Source: Clostridia bacterium (GTDB lineage Bacteria; Bacillota; Clostridia; Oscillospirales; Acutalibacteraceae). Taken from it: a stretch of 64,000 bases of DNA. The DNA is taken from assembly GCA_017475765.1 (NCBI GenBank), contig JAFVEY010000044.1:31051-95050 (forward strand), in the 5' to 3' direction. The notes beneath the pieces were generated by a model. That model was not told where the DNA came from and ran no database searches. It worked only from the letters and a program-made list of their open reading frames with translations. Of this stretch, positions 27,066 through 35,095 are shown piece after piece (within the stretch, counting starts at the first letter, position 1; each line of letters starts with the position of its first letter). The translations under genes and the position numbers were made by a program.

Positions 27066-27104
27066 TAAAAAGGCTGCCGCACCTGCAATTCTGTACGGCA
27101 GCCG
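27066..27104 (-). terminator. Terminator of the LytTR gene
   Basis: GGCTGCCG (27072-27079) pairs with 27096-27103. On the minus strand it is followed by TTTTTATTACA, directly after the stop of the leftward regulator. Confidence 0.85.
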
Positions 27105-27106
27105 AT

Positions 27107-27832
27107 TCAGCTTTTATATATTGCTCCGCCAATAAAATCATTTGGATTAGTTGGTTTTCGTTTCAGAAACTGTGCTTTTAAAGTTTTCATATTTTTCCGG
27201 CTCAAGGGGATCATTTCATTGTTCATTAGCGTTACATTATTTGAATTAATACATAGAATATAATAAATATTAACCATATAACCTGCATGAACTCTTAGAA
27301 AGCCTTCATGCTTTAACAGATTTTCATATTTGATCAAAGTCGATCTTTCGGTGAATATACCGTTTTTGGAATGGATGATCACATAATTGCTGAACTTTTC
27401 TATGTAAATAATATCGGAATACCTGATGCTGAAAACCTGATAATCTTTCTTGACCGATAATGTGCCATTTCTTTGCTTTGTTTTATAGAATTTGTTCATC
27501 ACAACATCAAGATCGTCCGGAATCTGACTTTTTCTTATAAATCCGAATGCGTTGGTTGAATTAAATGATTCAAAAACAAGTTCTTGATTTTTTGACAGAA
27601 AAACAACGAAGGAGTCGGCGGCATCATAATATTTTGCCTGATAAAGCTCGTTCGCACCCGGCATATCAATGTTTAGAAAAATCAGATCATATACTTTATC
27701 CGAATACATGAGGGTGGAAATATTCCGATATCTATCAACAGACTCCAGATCATTTCCGATATTATCGGAGACAGCTGTGGAAAATATCTCTATAAAATTG
27801 GCATCATCATCACAAACTGCTACATTTATCAT
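27107..27832 (-). CDS. LytTR-family regulator with atypical receiver (Asn at phospho-site)
   Basis: 241 residues. The start at 27832 (MINVAVCDDD) follows AGTAGGTG. The N-terminal receiver domain keeps the acidic pair Asp8/Asp9 and the conserved Lys101 in FIRKS. The usual phosphoacceptor in the FLDIDMP motif is Asn54 (IFLNIDMPG), so canonical phosphorylation is unlikely. A C-terminal LytTR DNA-binding domain spans about 125-225 (YIEKFSNYVIIHSKNG, GFLRVHAGYMVNI). AgrA-like regulators of this kind control peptide signalling and secreted factors. It is divergent from the Spo0A-like gene and close to two GHKL kinases, the usual partners. Confidence 0.88.
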   Translation of the reverse strand: MINVAVCDDDANFIEIFSTAVSDNIGNDLESVDRYRNISTLMYSDKVYDLIFLNIDMPGANELYQAKYYDAADSFVVFLSKNQELVFESFNSTNAFGFIRKSQIPDDLDVVMNKFYKTKQRNGTLSVKKDYQVFSIRYSDIIYIEKFSNYVIIHSKNGIFTERSTLIKYENLLKHEGFLRVHAGYMVNIYYILCINSNNVTLMNNEMIPLSRKNMKTLKAQFLKRKPTNPNDFIGGAIYKS

Positions 27833-27915
27833 AAAAACACCTACTTTATATATGTTGATTTTTATTATTATAAAATCCGAATTCAAACAAAAAAATTACT
27901 TTTATTTTTAAAATA

Positions 27916-27956
27916 TGTAGTTTTTTATTGGTTTTTGTAGGTTTTTGTTGTATAAT
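27916..27956 (+). promoter_or_regulatory. Promoter with direct repeats, Spo0A-like gene
   Basis: TTGGTT (27928-27933), 17-base spacer, TATAAT (27951-27956). TGTAGTTTTTT (27916) and TGTAGGTTTTT (27936) are direct repeats 20 bases apart that flank the -35 box, the geometry expected of a LytTR-type activator site. Binding by the adjacent regulator is inferred. Confidence 0.5.
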
Positions 27957-27973
27957 GAAACAGGGAGGGAGAA

Positions 27974-28768
27974 ATGATGCCCAAAAGAATTGATTTTATT
28001 GTCGTGGAAGATGAAGAAACTATCCGCCGAGAATATGAAACGCTTTCAAAAGAATTTGAGGATTTATTTCTGATCGGAACAACTAATAACTCGGATACAG
28101 GAATTGAAATGGTAAAGGAATATCATCCGGCAGCTGTTGTATTGGATCTGGAGCTGCACAAGGGGTATGGAAATGGCATATCCTTTCTGAAAGAGCTGGG
28201 AGAACTGAATCTGACTGAAAAGCCGTATGTTCTTGTGGTGACAAATAATATTAGTCAGGTAACGCACAATATTGCAAGGAATCTCGGCGCCGATTTCGTT
28301 ATGACCAAAAATCAGCATGATTACAGCGTAAGAATGGTGCTGGGGACGATTATCAGCTTTATTGATATCGGCTTTGCAGGTGAAAACACAGCGGCGGATC
28401 ATTCGGCGGCCGCCAAGCTGAAGGCGGGGCTGGAATACAGTCAGAGTCTGAAAAGCAAAATATCTGTGGAGCTTGATCTGATCGGAATAGGTTCTAAACT
28501 GAAAGGACGGGTGTATCTGCAGGATGCGATAGAAATTACCTGTGAAAAGCGCACATCCAATCTTTCTGCGATCATTGCAAAAAAATATTCCAAAACGGAT
28601 GCAAGCGTTGAACGTGCCATGCAGACTGCCATCAATCACGCATGGAGAAACACAGACATAGAGACATTGGAAAAATATTACACAGCGTATATCAGCCCGA
28701 AAAAGGGAGTTCCGACCATTACGGAATTTATCTATTATTATGCCGATAAGATAAAAAAGAACATATAG
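27974..28768 (+). CDS. Spo0A-like response regulator
   Basis: 264 residues. The receiver domain (about 5-130) has the acidic pair Glu12/Asp13 in VVEDEE, phosphoacceptor Asp58 in VVLDLEL, Thr in VVTNN and Lys in VMTKNQ. The C-terminal 110 residues match the Spo0A DNA-binding domain: LDLIGIGSKLKGRVYLQDAI, KKYSKTDASVERAMQTAI and NHAWRNTDIE, then PTITEFIYYYADKI. Spo0A is the master sporulation regulator, but this context (LytTR gene, tiny peptide ORF, GHKL kinases) points to peptide or population signalling. It may be a paralogue; the remainder of the genome is not visible. ATG ATG follows GGGAGGGAG. A terminator lies just after it. Confidence 0.87.
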   Translation: MMPKRIDFIVVEDEETIRREYETLSKEFEDLFLIGTTNNSDTGIEMVKEYHPAAVVLDLELHKGYGNGISFLKELGELNLTEKPYVLVVTNNISQVTHNIARNLGADFVMTKNQHDYSVRMVLGTIISFIDIGFAGENTAADHSAAAKLKAGLEYSQSLKSKISVELDLIGIGSKLKGRVYLQDAIEITCEKRTSNLSAIIAKKYSKTDASVERAMQTAINHAWRNTDIETLEKYYTAYISPKKGVPTITEFIYYYADKIKKNI

Positions 28769-28782
28769 ATACATAAACCAAC

Positions 28783-28812
28783 ATCCGCAGCATAAAAAGC
28801 TGCGGATTTTTA
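28783..28812 (+). terminator. Terminator after Spo0A-like gene
   Basis: A 9-bp stem ATCCGCAGC (28783-28791 with 28799-28807), loop ATAAAAA, then TTTTTAC-type sequence. It isolates the next small ORF transcriptionally. Confidence 0.88.
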
Positions 28813-28850
28813 CATATCTCTACATTTTTTAACCAAAACAAAGCACAAAA

Positions 28851-28864
28851 TATAATTATATAAT
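28851..28864 (+). promoter_or_regulatory. Likely -10 region for the 18-residue peptide ORF
   Basis: Two overlapping TATAAT boxes (28851-28856 and 28859-28864) lie 60-70 bases before the small ORF. No good -35 is present (TTTAAC at 28828), which suggests dependence on an activator. Confidence 0.45.
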
Positions 28865-28922
28865 TCACTAAAAAATGATACCCTTGTATTAACAAATCAT
28901 TAATGCAAGGGAGGTTATCGGT

Positions 28923-28979
28923 ATGTTTTGGGACTGGTGGAATCATCTTGTTCAAATACTGAAAGGCATCGGCACATGA
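28923..28979 (+). CDS. 18-residue Trp-rich peptide, candidate signal or effector
   Basis: The ORF encodes MFWDWWNHLVQILKGIGT. Support comes from a strong GGGAGG ribosome site eight to ten bases upstream, -10 boxes further up, an upstream terminator isolating it from the Spo0A-like gene, and its own strong terminator 15 bases after the stop. The unit therefore looks like a transcript made only for this peptide. It has no signal peptide, cysteine or double-Gly leader. It could form an amphipathic helix with three Trp near the N-terminus. Location between a response regulator and two AgrC-like kinases suggests an autoinducer, a small membrane-active peptide or a regulator. It is not matched to any known family. 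Confidence 0.6.
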   Translation: MFWDWWNHLVQILKGIGT

Positions 28980-28993
28980 TTCATTACAAATTT

Positions 28994-29030
28994 AAAGCAT
29001 CATCTGCGCAGATGGTGCTTTATTTTTTTT
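28994..29030 (+). terminator. Terminator after the peptide ORF
   Basis: A 13-bp stem (28994-29006 with 29009-29021, one wobble, two-base loop) followed by ATTTTTTTT, a very strong intrinsic terminator. Confidence 0.92.
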
Positions 29031-29077
29031 TCTGATATGATATAATAAGATCAAGTATCCTATCAGGAGATGAGGCT

Positions 29078-30550
29078 TTGGAATTTTTTGAGTCAATATC
29101 AGGCTCGTCCATGATTCTGACATCTGTTTCATTATCTGCGACCTATCTTTGTGCATTATATATTTACGTAAAATCTGTCAAAGCAAAATTAAGCAAAAAA
29201 TCAATTTTTATGTTTATATTATTTTCTTTTATTTTTTCAATAACCATCACAGCAGCCGAACAAAATTATTTTTCTGTATCACGGCTGATATTTTTAATTC
29301 TAACGATTTGTTCTTTTGTTCTCGCCGATAAAAAATATGAGCTGAGAGTCATACCTATGAGCATGATTGCAATAGGTCTTTCTCATGGTATAAAAATGAT
29401 AAGTGCTGCTGCTGTTGCTTTAATAGATACGTTTGTAGGCTTGAGAGATGTGAGTTTTATGGATTTGTATGTATCGGTAGCGGTTCACTTTGTGTTAACT
29501 GTGATGTTTATGAGAATAAGGCGATTCCAAAATGGTTTTTCATTCTTTCGGGAAAAAGAAAATATCAGTATCGGGCTGATAATATCAGGTATTATTGTAA
29601 TATTGTCATGCTTTGATTTTAAGGATGAACGCTATACAACTATTGCATTATTCATTATTGTATTTGGTATTCTTATTTCGGCGATCGGTCTGGTGATATG
29701 GATAAGGAGAAAAATTACGATGCTTTACAGAAAAAGGCTGGAATCGAGAGCAGAAGTGCATTATCAGGCTATGCTGGAGGAAAAGGACAAATATATTGAA
29801 CAGCTTTTGAAGTGCAATGAATTTCTGTCAAAGGTGGTTCACCGTGATAATCACCTTATGGGCGCATTACAGCACACGATAGGGCAATACCTGAACAGTA
29901 ATGATGAATCCGAAAGAGAACGGATTCTCGGAGAAATTTTAACAATGGCAGAGGAACGGAGCGAAATCATCAGAAAAGAACAGATCAGCTCCAAGGTGCT
30001 TCCCTCCACAGGTGTCAGCATGATTGACGGCACGTTGGGAGAACTGTATATCAAGGCTGCGGCACATAATATTGACTTTGATGTCACTGTTTCCGAGCAG
30101 CTTCATTATTTGGTCAATAATATACTTTCACAGACCGACATTCAAACACTATTATGCGATCATATCAAGGACGCTGTCATCGCTGTGGAATCCGCCGGGC
30201 ACATTTCAGGCAAAATCCTTGTTTCCTTTGCCATGCCCGACAGCATTTATGAAATTGCCGTCAAGGATAACGGGATTGATTTTGATTCTGATACCTTGCA
30301 AAAACTGGGAACTGAAAGAGTGACGACACACGCCGGTTCCGGCGGCAGCGGCATCGGTTTTATGACTACGTTTGAAACTTTGAGAAAAGTACAAGCGAGT
30401 CTTATCATCACAGAATACAAAGAAAAACAGCCGTTTTCAAAATCTGTTGCCTTCCGTTTTGACGGACAGAATCAGTTTATCATTAGAACATACAGAAAAA
30501 ATGCTTTGGCAGCTTCAATCCTAAGGCACGATTTGATAATCACTTCATAA
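29078..30550 (+). CDS. GHKL-type sensor histidine kinase 1 (AgrC-like)
   Basis: 490 residues. About six or seven TM helices (residues 10-215) are followed by a WIRRKITMLYRKRLESRAE linker into a coiled coil. The phosphoacceptor region KVVHRDNHLMGALQHTI (His255/His259) precedes a GHKL ATPase domain with CDHIKDAVIAVES (N-box position, Asp for the first Asn), KDNGIDF (G1) and GGSGIGF (G2). The architecture fits AgrC/BlpH-type peptide sensors. The TTG start at 29078 follows CAGGAGATGAGG. A TATAAT at 29041-29046 gives it its own transcript. Its C-terminal half is nearly identical to that of the next gene. Confidence 0.87.
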   Translation: MEFFESISGSSMILTSVSLSATYLCALYIYVKSVKAKLSKKSIFMFILFSFIFSITITAAEQNYFSVSRLIFLILTICSFVLADKKYELRVIPMSMIAIGLSHGIKMISAAAVALIDTFVGLRDVSFMDLYVSVAVHFVLTVMFMRIRRFQNGFSFFREKENISIGLIISGIIVILSCFDFKDERYTTIALFIIVFGILISAIGLVIWIRRKITMLYRKRLESRAEVHYQAMLEEKDKYIEQLLKCNEFLSKVVHRDNHLMGALQHTIGQYLNSNDESERERILGEILTMAEERSEIIRKEQISSKVLPSTGVSMIDGTLGELYIKAAAHNIDFDVTVSEQLHYLVNNILSQTDIQTLLCDHIKDAVIAVESAGHISGKILVSFAMPDSIYEIAVKDNGIDFDSDTLQKLGTERVTTHAGSGGSGIGFMTTFETLRKVQASLIITEYKEKQPFSKSVAFRFDGQNQFIIRTYRKNALAASILRHDLIITS

Positions 30551-30594
30551 GAGAACCTCACAAATGAAATTGTGAGGATGTTTCTGTATAGAAG

Positions 30595-30600
30595 TATAAT
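30595..30600 (+). promoter_or_regulatory. Possible -10 box of kinase 2
   Basis: TATAAT at 30595-30600, 22 bases before the TTG start of kinase 2, lies after a small hairpin (CCTCACAA...TTGTGAGG, 30556-30577). This suggests separate expression of the two kinases. No clear -35 box. Confidence 0.35.
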
Positions 30601-30621
30601 AATTCCATCGGAGATGGTAAT

Positions 30622-32094
30622 TTGGAATTGAATTATTTTTCTTTCAATACACAATGGCTTCAGTCTTTTATTATAAACTTATCCATATATTTCAGCTCTG
30701 CCTATATTTTTATCAGAGCGTTGAATTTAAAAATAAAAAGGATATCGTTTTTATTATTATCATTTACAGCTTTGATTCTGACAATAACAGTTACTTTGAT
30801 CAGCAATTACATATATTCTTTGTCTCAAATAATGTTGATTCTCTTTACGGTTGTATCTTTTATCATAACAGACAAAAATAAGCATGACAACATTCTGACA
30901 ATCAGTATGATTTCAATAGGAATTTCACGCTGTTTCAGGGTGTTTTCCGCATTGGTGGTCGGATTTGTTTTCGGTTTGGCAGGATTTGTAGAAGTTATAT
31001 TCATTGAAAAGCTGATCTTTATAATATTGCAAATTTTGATGACAGTTATATTTATGAAAATCAAACGCTTCAAAAACGGTTTTCAGTTTTTTAGTGAAAA
31101 AGAAAATTTAGGGATCGGCTTGGCAGTATCGGGTATCATTGTGATTTTTTCTTGTGTTAATACAAATGAAAATTATATTTCTGCTATTACAACGGCAATC
31201 ATAATCATAGGTTCTCTTATTTCGGCGATCGGTCTGGTGATATGGATAAGGAGAAAAATTACGATGCTTTACAGAAAAAGGCTGGAATCGAGAGCAGAAG
31301 TGCATTATCAGGCTATGCTGGAGGAAAAGGACAAATACATAGAACAGCTTTTGAAGTCCAACGAATTTCTGTCAAAGGTGGTTCATCGTGATAATCACCT
31401 TATGAGTGCATTACAGCATACGATAGGACAATATCTGAACAGCAATGATAAGTCCGAAAAGGAACGAATTCTCGGAGAAATTTTAACAATGGCTGAGGAA
31501 CGGAGCAAAATTATCAGAAAAGAGCAGATCAGCTCTAAGGTGCTGCCCTCAACAGGTGTCAGCATGATTGACGGCACTTTGGGCGAACTGTATATAAAGG
31601 CTGCGGCGCATAATATTGACTTTGATGTCACTGTTTCCGAGCAGCTTCATTATCTTGTTAACAACATACTTTCGCAGACCGAGATTCAAACATTACTATG
31701 TGACCATATCAAGGACGCCATTATCGCTGTGGAATCCGCCGGGCACATTTCAGGCAAAATCCTTGTTTCCTTTGCCATGCCCGACAGCATTTATGAAATT
31801 GCTGTCAAGGATAATGGGATTGATTTTGATGCTGATATCTTACAAAAACTGGGAAATGAAAGAGTGACGACACACGCTGGTCTCGGCGGCAGCGGCATCG
31901 GTTTTGTGACTACGTTTGAAACTCTGAGAAAAGTAAAAGCGAGTCTTATCATCACAGAATACAAAGAAAAACAGCCGTTTTCAAAATCCGTTGTCTTTCG
32001 GTTTGACGGACAGAATCAGTTTATCCTCAGAACATACAGAAAATCAGAGCTTTTGAACTGTATCAGCAGGGATGATACAGTAATAATATCATAA
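30622..32094 (+). CDS. GHKL-type sensor histidine kinase 2 (duplicate)
   Basis: 490 residues, collinear with kinase 1 without net gaps (constant 1544-base offset). The N-terminal membrane part (about 1-195) is clearly diverged, while from about residue 198 onward the sequence is almost the same: the RRKITMLYRKRLESRAEVHY linker, KVVHRDNHLMSALQHTI, CDHIKDAIIAVES, KDNGIDF and GGSGIGF. The sensor halves have therefore separated in specificity while the output stays the same. The TTG start at 30622 follows CGGAGATGG. Both presumably feed the nearby regulators. Confidence 0.87.
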   Translation: MELNYFSFNTQWLQSFIINLSIYFSSAYIFIRALNLKIKRISFLLLSFTALILTITVTLISNYIYSLSQIMLILFTVVSFIITDKNKHDNILTISMISIGISRCFRVFSALVVGFVFGLAGFVEVIFIEKLIFIILQILMTVIFMKIKRFKNGFQFFSEKENLGIGLAVSGIIVIFSCVNTNENYISAITTAIIIIGSLISAIGLVIWIRRKITMLYRKRLESRAEVHYQAMLEEKDKYIEQLLKSNEFLSKVVHRDNHLMSALQHTIGQYLNSNDKSEKERILGEILTMAEERSKIIRKEQISSKVLPSTGVSMIDGTLGELYIKAAAHNIDFDVTVSEQLHYLVNNILSQTEIQTLLCDHIKDAIIAVESAGHISGKILVSFAMPDSIYEIAVKDNGIDFDADILQKLGNERVTTHAGLGGSGIGFVTTFETLRKVKASLIITEYKEKQPFSKSVVFRFDGQNQFILRTYRKSELLNCISRDDTVIIS

Positions 32095-32190
32095 ATCTAT
32101 AAATCTGGTGAGATCTGACATTCGTTCCTGTATCTAGAACAGATATCAGGCATATTTTACAAAAAAGTATAATTTCGTGACAAAAAAATG

Positions 32191-32218
32191 TTGATTTAAG
32201 GCAATGATTGTGTTACCA
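32191..32218 (+). promoter_or_regulatory. Possible promoter of the large secreted repeat protein
   Basis: TTGATT (32191-32196), 16-base spacer, TACCAT (32213-32218), 34 bases before the ATG. Confidence 0.4.
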
Positions 32219-32251
32219 TTATTTCATAATATTTTGGAAGGGTGAGTTTCA

Positions 32252-34981
32252 ATGAAAGGAAAATTGTTTAAACGTGCCTTAAGCACAACTTTGGCGGCGG
32301 TAATGCTGCTGTCAATGTTTACCGTAACGGCTCTGACAGCTCAAGCGGCGAACAGCGATATCCTGAATATCAAAATAGCAAATGTTACGAAGAAATATAA
32401 GGATGTCGGAACACTTCTGGACCTGATCAATTCAAAAAGAGCCTCAAAGGGTCTTTCGCCGCTTGTTATGGATAAGGATCTTTATGAACAGGCTATGGTA
32501 AGAGCTGCCGAGCTGCCTTTGCTGAATGTTGATACTAACCTTATGGATGAAACCTATTCTTACAGATGGGCTGAGGTTGATGGCTGTTTTGAGAATTATT
32601 ACGGTGAGGCGGTTTTAATAACAGATTCATCTGTTGATAATACGGTCAATGAACTGTTTAACAATTATGCCAATACAGTTGCAGCAGAAACAGTAGACGA
32701 GATCGGTATCGGTATTGTGACAATCAATGATGACTTGGAAACAGAGTATATCTGCGTAAGAACAACGAACGAAAAAACTAACTTTGGTGACAAGATAACC
32801 GCTGTTAGCAGCAGCGTTTACAGTAAGGCGGATGAGAAAACAACCGTTTCAACAAAGGCTTATGCAGGAAACCTCAGACTTTCCACTCCGTATGACAATG
32901 GAGACTATACTATTAAATGCGGCGAAACAGAGCAGCTTTACTTCAAAGCATCAGAGCTTTACGGCGGCAATACTTATGCCTACATTATACCTGATTCTGT
33001 GACAAGCTCCAGTTGGAGCGTATTTAATACGGCTGCGGGCGGAAAGGTCATTGCAAAAACGCCCGGTCAGGCTAATATTACGCTTAAAATAGCCGGAGAT
33101 AATTACAAAAGCTACACCAAGACAGTAAAGCTCACGTCTCTCGGCAGAGGTCTTGGGGACTGCACAATAGACGAAATTCTGCCCCAGATCTATACAGGAG
33201 ACTATATCGTTCCGGATATTGTTGTAAGAGACGCTTCGGGCACTCCGCTCACAGAGGGAAGTGATTATATTGTCGAGCTTCAGGATAATCTCAACCCCGG
33301 ACGTGCACATATCATCATAACCGGTATCAATGATTATGAAAATACACAGACGGGAATAGATTTCGAGATTATTGAATTGCTTGAGGATCTTGAAACAGAG
33401 CTTTCGGCATCAAAAACAAGGTTTGTTGTTGATGAAGAAATTGTACTTACAGCCGATACAGTTGGAGGAGCTGCTCCCTATACATACACATTTATAACAG
33501 ACGATCAGAGAGTTCTTTATGAAGGCAACGATAATACGGTTAAATTTAGAGCAGATGAGCCGGACACAGGTGTTTTCTATGTGTATGTAACAGATTCAAC
33601 CGGATTCACAGCCGAGGATGAGCTGGCATATACTGTTGAAAATAAATTGAATGTTTATGCCGAAGCATCGGAATATGAGACCTACACCGGAACGGAGATT
33701 TATATTTCACCTGCATATGACGGCGGATATGACCCGGTTGATTTCAGCGGTGAATATACTTTTGAAGGTAAAACGGTAAAATGTGATGTTAATGAAAACA
33801 GTCATTTTGTTTTTACGCCTGATAAGGCAGGAACCTATCAGTTTAAGATTACCGGAACCGATTATGAGGGCTACACATCAGAATTTGAATTGTCTGTTGA
33901 GGTGTTTGACAGTCTCACAAATAATTCAACTGTCAGCAAAACAAACTTTACTCTTGGTGAAGCAGTTACTGTGAAGGGTGCAGCCACAGGCGGCAGCGGT
34001 AATTATACTTATGAATTCTACTACAAGAGAAGCACCGCAAGCACATGGACAAAATTCGGCTCATCAACAACAGCCACCTTCAAGCCGTCCTCAGCAGGAA
34101 CATTTGATATCAAGGTAGCTGCTAAGGACAGTACAGGAAATGAAGATGTAAAGAATTTCAGACTTACCGTAACAGCTGCTTTGGTGAATAACGCAACGGT
34201 AAGCACGACAAACTTTGCTGTTGGTGAAGCTGCCACCGTGAAGGGTGCGGCAACAGGCGGAACAGGCACATATAAGTATGAATTCTATTACAAAAGAAGC
34301 ACAGCTACTTCATGGACAAAATTCGGTTCGGCAGCGTCAGCGACCTTCAAACCGTCCTCAGCAGGAACATTCAATATCAGAGTGTATGTTAAGGATAGCG
34401 CCGGAGCTTCCGCAGTAAAGGATTTCACAGTAACTGCAGGCGGATTGATCAATAATTCGACAGTCAGCACAACAAACTTTGTTGTCGGCGAAGCCGTTAC
34501 CATAAAAGGCGCAGCATCGGGCGGCAGCGGTACTTATACTTATGAATTCTATTACAAGAGAAGCACCGCAAACACATGGACAAAATTTGGTTCGGCAGCA
34601 GCAGCAAACTTCAAACCGTCCTCGGCAGGAATATTTGATATTCGAGTATATGCAAAGGATAGTGCAGGCGCTTCTGTGGGCAAAGAGTTTACACTTATTG
34701 CAAATTCAGCAGGATTGTTAAATAATACTACCGTCAGCAAAACAAACTTTACTGTCGGCGAAGCCGTTACCATAAAAGGCGCAGCCGCAGGCGGCAGCGG
34801 TACTTATACTTATGAATTCTATTACAAGAGAAGTACCGCAAGTACATGGACAAAATTCGGTTCGTCAGCAACAGCAAACTTCAAACCGTCTTCTGCAGGA
34901 ACCTTCAATATCAGAGTGTATGTTAAGGACAGCGCAGGAAATTCTTCCGTGAAGGATTTTACAGTAATTGCAGCAAATTAA
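32252..34981 (+). CDS. Large secreted protein with CAP-like domain and four C-terminal repeats
   Basis: 909 residues. The Sec signal peptide (about 1-32) ends ALTAQAAN. A CAP-like domain follows (about 45-170: LLDLINSKRASKGLSPLVMD, then EQAMVRAAEL), then Ig-like or bacterial surface segments (about 300-550). Four repeats of 88-91 residues begin at residues 555, 644, 732 and 823, each with NNSTVSxTNF, GEAVTxKGAA, YEFYYKRSTA, TWTKFGS and FKPSSAGTF. Such repeats are common on ruminococcal secreted proteins, probably for substrate or surface contact. GGAAGGGTGAG precedes the ATG. It follows the two kinases and ends at a strong terminator. Confidence 0.85.
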   Translation: MKGKLFKRALSTTLAAVMLLSMFTVTALTAQAANSDILNIKIANVTKKYKDVGTLLDLINSKRASKGLSPLVMDKDLYEQAMVRAAELPLLNVDTNLMDETYSYRWAEVDGCFENYYGEAVLITDSSVDNTVNELFNNYANTVAAETVDEIGIGIVTINDDLETEYICVRTTNEKTNFGDKITAVSSSVYSKADEKTTVSTKAYAGNLRLSTPYDNGDYTIKCGETEQLYFKASELYGGNTYAYIIPDSVTSSSWSVFNTAAGGKVIAKTPGQANITLKIAGDNYKSYTKTVKLTSLGRGLGDCTIDEILPQIYTGDYIVPDIVVRDASGTPLTEGSDYIVELQDNLNPGRAHIIITGINDYENTQTGIDFEIIELLEDLETELSASKTRFVVDEEIVLTADTVGGAAPYTYTFITDDQRVLYEGNDNTVKFRADEPDTGVFYVYVTDSTGFTAEDELAYTVENKLNVYAEASEYETYTGTEIYISPAYDGGYDPVDFSGEYTFEGKTVKCDVNENSHFVFTPDKAGTYQFKITGTDYEGYTSEFELSVEVFDSLTNNSTVSKTNFTLGEAVTVKGAATGGSGNYTYEFYYKRSTASTWTKFGSSTTATFKPSSAGTFDIKVAAKDSTGNEDVKNFRLTVTAALVNNATVSTTNFAVGEAATVKGAATGGTGTYKYEFYYKRSTATSWTKFGSAASATFKPSSAGTFNIRVYVKDSAGASAVKDFTVTAGGLINNSTVSTTNFVVGEAVTIKGAASGGSGTYTYEFYYKRSTANTWTKFGSAAAANFKPSSAGIFDIRVYAKDSAGASVGKEFTLIANSAGLLNNTTVSKTNFTVGEAVTIKGAAAGGSGTYTYEFYYKRSTASTWTKFGSSATANFKPSSAGTFNIRVYVKDSAGNSSVKDFTVIAAN
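33914..34978 (+). repeat. Four intragenic repeats of about 265 bp
   Basis: Units start near 33914, 34181, 34445 and 34715. They share long stretches at DNA level, for example the codons for YEFYYKRS and FKPSSAG, which points to recent tandem duplication or gene conversion. The array can expand or contract by recombination. Confidence 0.9.
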
Positions 34982-35008
34982 ATTGAATATCAAAAATTAA
35001 ACAAAAAT

Positions 35009-35064
35009 ACAGCAGTCCCTGCCTGAAAAGAATGATCTTTTCGGGTGGGGGCTGCTGTTTGATT
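35009..35064 (+). terminator. Terminator after the repeat protein
   Basis: ACAGCAGTCCC (35009-35019) pairs with GGGGCTGCTGT (35048-35058), extended inward by GAAAAG/CTTTTC, then TTGATTGG. Stable despite a short T-tract. Confidence 0.75.
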
Positions 35065-35095
35065 GGAATTTGAGTACAATAATGCACTCCACAGA

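Noticed and set aside
30556..30577. Terminator between the two kinases
   Set aside because: An 8-bp hairpin is present but is followed by ATGTTTCTG without a T-run, so only weak attenuation is likely.
32203..32244. 13-codon ORF before the secreted repeat protein
   Set aside because: No ribosome site precedes it, and it overlaps the likely promoter region.
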